From Acholoe squamosa (taxonomy: Eukaryota > Annelida > Polychaeta > Phyllodocida > Polynoidae), in NCBI GenBank assembly GCA_949317995.1, contig OX439049.1, positions 372,001 to 436,000 of the forward strand: a stretch of DNA of 64,000 nucleotides, read 5' to 3'. Below, piece by piece: positions 21,701 through 30,700 of this stretch; position 1 is the stretch's first letter, and each line of letters begins with the position of its first letter. The notes under the pieces were generated by a model that saw only the letters and a program-made list of their open reading frames with translations, was not told the origin of the DNA and did not search any database. The translations under genes were made by a program, and so were the position numbers.

Positions 21701-24700
21701 TACGCCCGGACCGGGACTCGTCCCGCCTACCTCTAGCGGCTGAGCGCAATGCGCTAACCACTAGACCACCGGGCCGCACACCTCGGCGCCCGGCTTGGCT
21801 TGATTTGAATGCATCCCGCGTCTCACGGATATGGCAGCGGACAGCCCAGACCGGGACTCGTCCCGCCTCCCTCTACAATCTAACCAAGCAAACACACCGT
21901 TTCTCATCAGTCCCTGTGGCGCAATGCATAGGAAGTTAGATATGGGATCTAAGACTGCAGGTTCGACCCCTACCCTGGCAATGAAAAATTTCGTAGGTTT
22001 TAACATGTAACATATGACATGTAAGGACATATAAGGAGGCATGTTATCCATGGATAACAGCACCGGGTGCCTGTTATCCTTGGATAACCGCACACCTTAC
22101 AAAAGTCATGCTTCATGCATCATAGTGTGCAATATCGACAAGTATGTGCATGGGAATATCCAGAAAAAGCACACAAAATCACAGAAGTCGTGTAATAAAT
22201 CATAATAACCTAACACATACTAACTACACACAAGTTGCTGACTGCGCCATCATTAAAACAGGGATACCCCACGGAACAACTGGTACCTGTTAAAAAACAC
22301 CTACAACTGGGTAATGCTAAGTTTGTTAACTTTAGAGAACAGTTTAGAAAAGTATTCGCTTGGGGATCCTTTGATCTTGATATCTTATCTAGTTTATTAT
22401 CTTTTTCAGGCCAAAATGAAGGAACCCGACCATTTCTGTGATTGCTCGTCCACCGTAGGCACAATAACAATCGGTGAGTGTCAATCATCAATACGACCAA
22501 AAACCACAACTTGACGTCCATTACCACTGCATAGTGCGGCTTATTGAGTCATGATGCAGTCAGGCTGCGGCTTATTGAGTCATGATGCAGTCAGGCTGCG
22601 GCTTATTGAGTCATGATGCAGTCAGGCTGCGGCTTATTGAGTCATGATGCAGTCAGGATGCGGCTTATTGAGTCATAATGCAGTCAGGATGCGGCTTATT
22701 GAGTCATGATGCAGTCAGGCTGCGGCTTATTGAGTCATAATGCAGTCAGGCTGCGGCTTATTGAGTCATAATGCAGTCAGGCTGCGGCTTATTGAGTCAT
22801 AATGCAGTCAGGCTGCGGCTTATTGAGTCATGATGCAGTCAGGATGCGGCTTATTGAGTCATAATGCAGTCAGGCTGCGGCTTATTGAGTCATGATGCAG
22901 TCAGGCTGCGGCTTATTGAGTCGTAATGCAGTCAGGATGCGGCTTATTGAGTCATGATGCAGTCAGGCTGCGGCTTATTGAGTCATGATGCAGTCAGGCT
23001 GCGGCTTATTGAGTCATAATGCAGTCAGGATGCGGCTTATTGAGTCATGATGCAGTCAGGATGCGGCTTATTGAGTCATAATGCAGTCAGGATGCGGCTT
23101 ATTGAGTCATGATGCAGTCAGGCTGTGGCTTATCGAGTAATAATGCAGTCAGGCTGCAGCTTATTGAGTCGTAATGCAGTCAGGCTGCGGCTTATTGAGT
23201 CATAATGCAGTCAGGCTGCGGCTTATTGAGTCATGATGCAGTCAGGATGCGGCTTATTGAGTCATAATGCAGTCAGGCTGCGGCTTATTGAGTCATGATG
23301 CAGTCAGGCTGCGGCTTATTGAGTCATGATGCAGTCAGGCTGCGGCTTATTGAGTCGTAATGCAGTCAGGATGCGGCTTATTGAGTCATGATGCAGTCAG
23401 GCTGCGGCTTATTGAGTCATGATGCAGTCAGGATGCGGCTTATTGAGTCATAATGCAGTCAGGATGCGGCTTATTGAGTCATGATGCAGTCAGGATGCGG
23501 CTTATTGAGTCATAATGCAGTCAGGCTGCGGCTTATTGAGTCATGATGCAGTCAGGCTGCGGCTTATTGAGTCATAATGCAGTCAGGATGCGGCTTATTG
23601 AGTCATGATGCAGTCAGGATGCGGCTTATTGAGTCAGGATGCAGTCAGGATGCGGCTTATTGAGTCATAATGCAGTCAGGCTGCGGCTTATTGAGTCATG
23701 ATGCAGTCAGGCTGCGGCTTATTGAGTCATGATGCAGTCAGGCTGTGGCTTATTGAGTCATAATGCAGTCAGGATGCGGCTTATTGAGTCATGATGCAGT
23801 CAGGCTGCGGCTTATTGAGTCATAATGCAGTCAGGCTGCGGCTTATTGAGTCATAATGCAGTCAGGCTGCGGCTTATTGAGTCGTAATGCAGTCAGGCTG
23901 CGGCTTATTGAGTCATAATGCAGTCAGGATGTGGCTTATTGAGTCATGATGCAGTCAGGCTGCGGCTTATTGAGTCATAATGCAGTCAGGATGCGGCTTA
24001 TTGAGTCATAATGCAGTCAGGATGCGGCTTATTGAGTCATGATGCAGTCAGACTGCGGCTTATTGAGTCATGATGCAGTCAGGCTGCGGCTTATTGAGTC
24101 ATAATGCAGTCAGGCTGCGGCTTATTGAGTCATGATGCAGTCAGGATGCGGCTTATTGAGTCATGATGCAGTCAGGATGCGGCTTACACAAGAGGCTTTA
24201 ACACTAAACAACTCAACTTGTCCCCAATGCAGCTTATGCTACTCCTTTTTGCTAAGTTATGGATGTTGCTTATACACAAGGTTATCCCATTTAATCAATG
24301 TTTAAAGTGCAAAGTGCAAACCCAAGAGCCAAACGACTGTAATCCGACATCTTTTGTTATGTTTTACTTTACCAAGTCATTCAGACAGGTTGTTAACATG
24401 GTGGAGCCGCGTTTCTCCTAGCAGGGCTGGGCCACACACACAGTGAGGGTAAATGAAGGATACGATCACAATCGGTCTGCTCCAGGCTTACATTAACCAT
24501 CCAGCAATGAAACATGGCTGCATGTAAACTGCTTGATCTGGCGCATATATTGCCACTATTATTTTCACGAAAGGCCTCATAGGTTAGGAAAAATTGAATA
24601 AAACGTTTACAACTTGTCAAATTGTCATCAATTTTGGGTTATCTTCTGGTCTCGTCACTTGGTCTCGTATTCTCTCGCTGACACGCTAAGAAAAGCTTGT

Positions 24701-27700
24701 ACACTCTCAAGATGTTCAATCTGAGGCCAGCATGCTTGTTACGTTCACTGTTCGGCGTGGTAGGCGTTTGGCGCGGGAACGGTCTCAGGATGTACAATCT
24801 GAGGCCATCGAGCGTTCGCGAAAAGCACAAGGAGGAAGACTGGCCTGGCTAGTACATGTTGACAGAAAATGTGAGGAGGAGGTCCCGCCCAAGCAGTCCG
24901 CTGCAGGTGTTCTCCTCCGCCGCATTTAATCCATTGGAACAATGGATCAGTATATGTTTATTGTCCCTGTCCACTTGAGTGGTCAGGGACTTTTAGGAGG
25001 ACTGGGAATTTGCAGAGTATGAAATCGCAATGGATATACTCCATGTATAGTCTGGGTCACTAAATAACCATACTATATGTATGCTTTGAATTGTGATTGA
25101 AGAGTAAGACAGTCAGGCTACATAGGCAGACAGCTAGACCACCACCTATTACCTTGCTGTGGCTCTATTGAACACTGGCTCTTGGGGTGCCCATCACTAA
25201 TCCCTATGTTTGGCCTAGCTGTGAATTTAGCCTCTCACCTTGCAATAGGCTCTCCCTACAAACCTCTACTATGGTCCCTGATAACCCTTACATGACTGCA
25301 TAGTGCTATAATGAACCACCCCCCCCCTCCCTACACTGTAAAAAATGTGTGTTGAACTTACACTGTCTAGCTTCTCTCCCCTCTCCCTACACTGTAAAAG
25401 AATGTGTGTTGAACTTACACTGTCTAGCTTCTCTCCACCACCACCCTTCTTCCTACACTGTAAAAAAATGTGTGTTGAACTAACACTGTCTTGCTTCTCT
25501 CCCCCTCCCTACACTGTAAAAATGTGTGTTGAACTTTCACAGTCTAGCTTCTCTCCACCACCACCCTCCCTACACTGTAAAAAGTGTGTGTTGAATTTAC
25601 ACTGTCTAGTTTCTCCCCCACGACCCTCCCTACACTGTAACAAAACATGACTGGATAATGCTATAATGAACCACCCCCCCCCCTACACTGTAAAAGAATG
25701 TGTGTTGAACTTACACTGTCTAGCTTCTCTCCACCACCACCTTTCTTCCTACACTGTAAAAAAATGTGCGTTGAACTTACACTGTCTAGCTTCTAGTTAT
25801 ATTGGTCTTTAAACATAGAAAAAGTCATTGATTCAGTTCAGCAATTACCGTAAACTCCCGCGTATAAGACGCATCCTCTATGCCAAACAAAATGCTGGGG
25901 AGTCTTATAGCTTTCTCTCAAGTTGGGGGTGCATCTTATACGAGGGGTAATTTTTCTATAGAAATGTACTAATCTTACAAATTTCAGCATTAAAATGTGC
26001 GTCTTATACGCGAAAGTGCATGTGCTAAGTTTGGGGTGTGTCTTATACGTGCAGCGCGTCTTCTACGCGGGAGATTACGGTAGTCTATATATGATAATAA
26101 TTACTCACTATCTGTCAGCAGTTAATCAATATATGTTAGTAATTACTCACTATCTGTTAGCAATTAGTCAAAATGTGTCATTATCTACTCAAAATTTGTC
26201 AGCATTTAGTCAATGTGTGTCAGTAATTACTCACTATTTGTCAGTGATTAGTCACTATATTTCAGCAATTAGTCAATATATGTCAGTATTTACTCACAAT
26301 TTGTCATAATCCTAAACCTTTGAGGCCAACTGACATTACTCATTTGACTTAGTGATGAGCCAATGGTCATAAAGGACAGGGACTTAGCACTCAGTGCTAC
26401 GACTGTGACATTTTATATGATATACCATTCTAGATGAGATTAAGTTTGTCTGTTTTATATTATATGTGTTTTGTCTTGTTTTCAGATGATGAGACGTTTT
26501 TTGAGATATTGGAATCGGTGCCTGGCGGTTATCAGCCCGGTAAGTGTCGGTCCCAGTGACTACAATGTATATAAATCACCATCACTTGTAGTAAACAGAG
26601 CTTACAGATTATGATTATAGAAGTGAACAGTCACTGCCTGTCTTTGTAAATAAACACTCACAGACGTCAGAGTGTCATTGACTTATTGACATATAGTTCT
26701 GTATAGCTGGACAGCAGCAGGGCTGATACAAGACAAGCATTTAGGGAGTGGTCATTATTTATCAACAGGGGGGGAGGGTGGGTTTGAGGGGGGGGCGTAA
26801 AATTTTCAGACCCCTCCCGAGGGGGGGCTAAAAAAATTTTGACCCCTCTTGAGGGGGGGCTAAAAAAATTCACCCTCTTTTTAGCAAAAAAGCCTGCGCG
26901 CTACTATAGATCAAAGAGGGGCGCGAAAACTCTCCGCGCCTCCGGTGCGGGGGGGGCGCAAAAAATTTTGACTGCCGTCGATGGGGGGGTGTAAAAAATT
27001 TCCGCGCGTCCGCACGAAAACCCACCACCCCCCCCTGTTGATAAATAATGACCACTCCCTTAGCACCGTACAACTAAGATCTATGACTACCGTAAATTCT
27101 TGTATAAGCCGTGGCTTATACAAGAATCAAAGTGACGCTTGAAGTTGCAGCCCAAAGTCAGGGTGTGGCTTATACGAGGATATTTAGCACTATAGAAGAG
27201 TACTAAACTACCGATTTTCAAGCCTCAGATGCAGCTTATAGCGTTCTCCTAAAGTCAGGGTGCTGCTTATACCAGGGTATTTACAATAATGTGTGTACAT
27301 GTACATTTCTATCTATAGGTGCTGTAAGGCGCTGGTCACGCCCTCTGACTGTGGACAGGGCAGCAACAGTGCTCACACAAGACGAGCATTTAGCGCTTTA
27401 TAACTACAGTACTATATATTACTATATGTATTCTATAGGTGCTATAAGACGGCGGTCACGCCCCCTGACTGTGGATCGTGCAGCAGCAGAACTCACACAG
27501 GACGAGCGTTTAGCGCTCTACAACTACTGTATAACCAAGGCTAGGGAAGACTCCAAACCAACATCGCTACCACGTGAAGGGCTGATGCTGCTAGAAGACG
27601 ATAAAGGTAACTTAATCACACCTAGTACATAAATATGGTTGACTATGATAATTCACCTACAATATTTGACAAAACCATGGGTTGTAAATATATACAGTCC

Positions 27701-30700
27701 TACCTGAGATTATCATAAAACCCAGCATATAAGCCACCGGCATCATGTAGATCCGGAAATGTGGCCGCATGAATACAGTGTTCAGTGTCATTCCTATTCT
27801 GCTTGTCACAGACCTACCCTAGCGTGTAAGCTTTATAGACCATTTCAAATCCTAAATTAATGCGGCGTATAGGATCACCATAAAATCAGGGTTCTGTGGC
27901 TTAGACGAGGGGTTTTGATATGAAACGATACCTAAATTGAAATTTCCAACCCCCAGGTGTGGCTTATAGTCTTTCCAAAGTTGGGGAGTGCGGCTTATAC
28001 GTGGGTGCGGTTTATACATGGGTGCGGTTAATACGTCGGTGCACCTTATACATGGGTGCACCTTATACATAGGTGCACCTTATACATGGGTGCACCTTAT
28101 ACATGGGTGCACCTTATACATGGGTGCACCTTATACATGGGTGCACCTTATACATGGGTGCACCTTATACATGGGTGCACCTTATACATGGGTGCACCTT
28201 ATACATGGGTGCACCTTATACATTGGTACACCTTATACGTGGGTGCACCTTATACATGGGTACACCTTATACATGGGTGCACCTTATACATTGGTACACC
28301 TTATACGTGGGTGCACCTTATACATGGGTACACCTTATACATGGGTACACCTTATACATGGGTGCACCTTATACATGGGTGCACCTTATACATGGGTGCA
28401 CCTTATACATTGGTACACCTTATACGTGGGTGCACCTTATACATGGGTACACCTTATACATGGGTGCACCTTATACATGGGTGCACCTTATACATTGGTA
28501 CACCTTATACGTGGGTGCACCTTATACGTGGGTGCGACTTATACATCGGTGCACCTTATACATCGGTGCACCTTATACATCGGTGCACCTTATACATGTT
28601 GCGGCTTATATGTGGGTGCGGTTTATACATGGGTGCAGCTTATGGTGTCACCACCCTAAATCGGACCACTTCTGGGTTTACTGGCCAAATAGTCCCTTCT
28701 GAACTTAGTTATTTTGAGGAATTTAGCCCCAAGGGAAGGGAAAGAGGGGCCAAACCCATTGTTATTTGGTATCAGAATGATGAGTAGGAGTGTTTCAATA
28801 GTCCCAGAATATTTTTTGTTCAAAACATAAATTCAGTGGAAGTTTATGGGGTGAAGGGATCCTGATGTGTATTCATGCGCTGATTATGCCTCACCATGCA
28901 AAAATCACTACCTGGTTACCATGGAAATTTGCGCAAAATCTAGCCTGACTATGTTTATGTGGACCTATTTTATTTTTTTCTCCATTTCATAAGCTAAAAT
29001 ATGGTGTAGGTTGCTAAGCACTGTGAGAATTTTAAGTATTTTTAATATCAGGTCAAAGGTGGAAGACCTGTGATTTTTTGGATGGCCACAAGGCATTTGG
29101 GGTGGTGAGACCTTATACATGGGTGCAGCTTATACATGGGTGCGGTTTATACATGGGTGCAGCTTATACATAGGTGCGGCTTAGGCCACACCAAAAAGAT
29201 AAGTTGGTCTACGGATTTTGGTTTTGAAAAATGGTGCAAGCGAGCTAGATTTCTTTTTTTCAAAGAATTTTTTGGTGTCCAATGGATTCCTTGCTGCAAA
29301 ACTGAGGCGAGCGAAAAAATTTTTTTTGCAAAACATCACAAAGAGAAAACTTGTAGAAATTGAAGGGAGCGAAATCCATAGACGAGATTTTTTTCAAAGA
29401 AAAAAAAATTTGTATTTCCGAAAATATGGAGAGGGAAATCCGTAGACCAGCTTATTTTTTTGGTGTGCGGTTTTATACATGGGTGTGGCTTATACATGGG
29501 TGCACCTTATACATGGGTGCACCTTATACATGGGTGCACCTTACAAATAGTTGATATTGAGAGGAATGTATTTTTGTATACCAGGGGAGGGCACTGGCAC
29601 ATATTCATTCCTTGAATCTCCTCTTTCCTGTCCCCTCTTTCTTACATGTGTCTGGTGTCCATATGCACGGGCACAGGCACATGTATTCCTTTGTGACGTG
29701 ATGTCTAATGTACTTTTTCCGCCATGAATATGACCTTAGCTGTCGGCTTGGCGTTAAACAACCATTACTCACTCACTCACTATACCAGGGGAGGAAAAAT
29801 CAGGAATGACTTTGATGGAGCGTCGTGCAATAGAACGTGACATGAAGAGACGGCGTCAGACGTATCGAGGGAAGAGCACTCACACCACCAAACGCTCTCA
29901 TTTAGAGGTATGTGTGATACATGGTCTTAGACTAAATAAAACTCACTAGTAACCAGGAATCATATTGAGGTATATATAAATATTATCTCATTAAGAACAA
30001 GACAAACCAAACTTTCTTATCACAACAAATACGGCTGAAACATAGCAGCAACCATGGTGCTTTTTGAGTTATGATATCTAATCTGTTTGACCTTTGACCC
30101 AGATCCTGAAGGAGGTGATAGACAATCAGATGGACATCTTAACACGTGTGTGGCAGCGCGGGGAAGCACAGCGCGGGGCAGCACAGGGAGAGGATGGACA
30201 GAGTATGGACGGTGCAACACACAGGGCGGGTAATGACAGGTAGAGTATTTAAATGTCTTACAGGGTAACATACCGTAAATCCCCGGTCATAAGCCGGCCC
30301 CGGTCATAAGCCGGGGGGTGAGTTCAGGGAAATCCTATAAGCCAATTTTGGTGTCAAATTTTTCCCATTTTCTCTTTATTCTATAGTAAAAAAAACCCGG
30401 TCATAAGCCGGGGGGGGACTTTGGGAAAAATTTAGAAGCCGGTTTGGGCCCAAAATAGAAAAAAAAATCCGGCTTATGACCGGGGATTTACAGTACTTTC
30501 TGTAACGGCCTTCTCGTTATAGGCCATGGGTCATGTAAAGAGGCTTCTCTGAAACATGATGTACAGTGACAGTAGTTAGTCCCACCATATAACAAGTAAT
30601 CCTGTAATATAACAAGTAATCCTGTAATATAACAAGTAATCCTGTAATATAACAAGTAATCCTGTAATATAACAAGTAATCCTGTAATATAACAAGTAAT

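Larger units (their letters stand above)
21025..22226. other. SNRNP48 intron 2, with SINE copies
   Basis: No exon is seen. Contains the tRNA-like SINEs annotated separately. It also holds two nearby palindromes, GTTATCCATGGATAAC and GTTATCCTTGGATAAC, near 22045-22090. Confidence 0.6.
27607..29788 (+). other. SNRNP48 intron 5, repeat-filled
   Basis: Holds a degenerate CTTATA-type element (about 27700-28000), the 17-bp array, unique sequence 28650-29100, the Harbinger-like MITE and the SINE that abuts exon 6. No additional exon is seen. Confidence 0.7.

Noticed and set aside
21908..21985. A functional tRNA-Arg gene
   Set aside because: The 5' half is similar but the acceptor stem does not pair and the D-to-anticodon region is distorted.
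21025..22226. A USSE (tandem U12-type 5' splice-site words) in SNRNP48, as known in vertebrates and plants
   Set aside because: I found no tandem ATATCCTT or GTATCCTT in the SNRNP48 introns. The nearest, TTATCCAT and TTATCCTT near 22045-22085, sit in palindromes and miss the consensus.
27988..28787. Three overlapping frames of over 200 codons in the 17-bp array
   Set aside because: All three frames are open purely because the 17-bp unit lacks stops. No domain, no start context.
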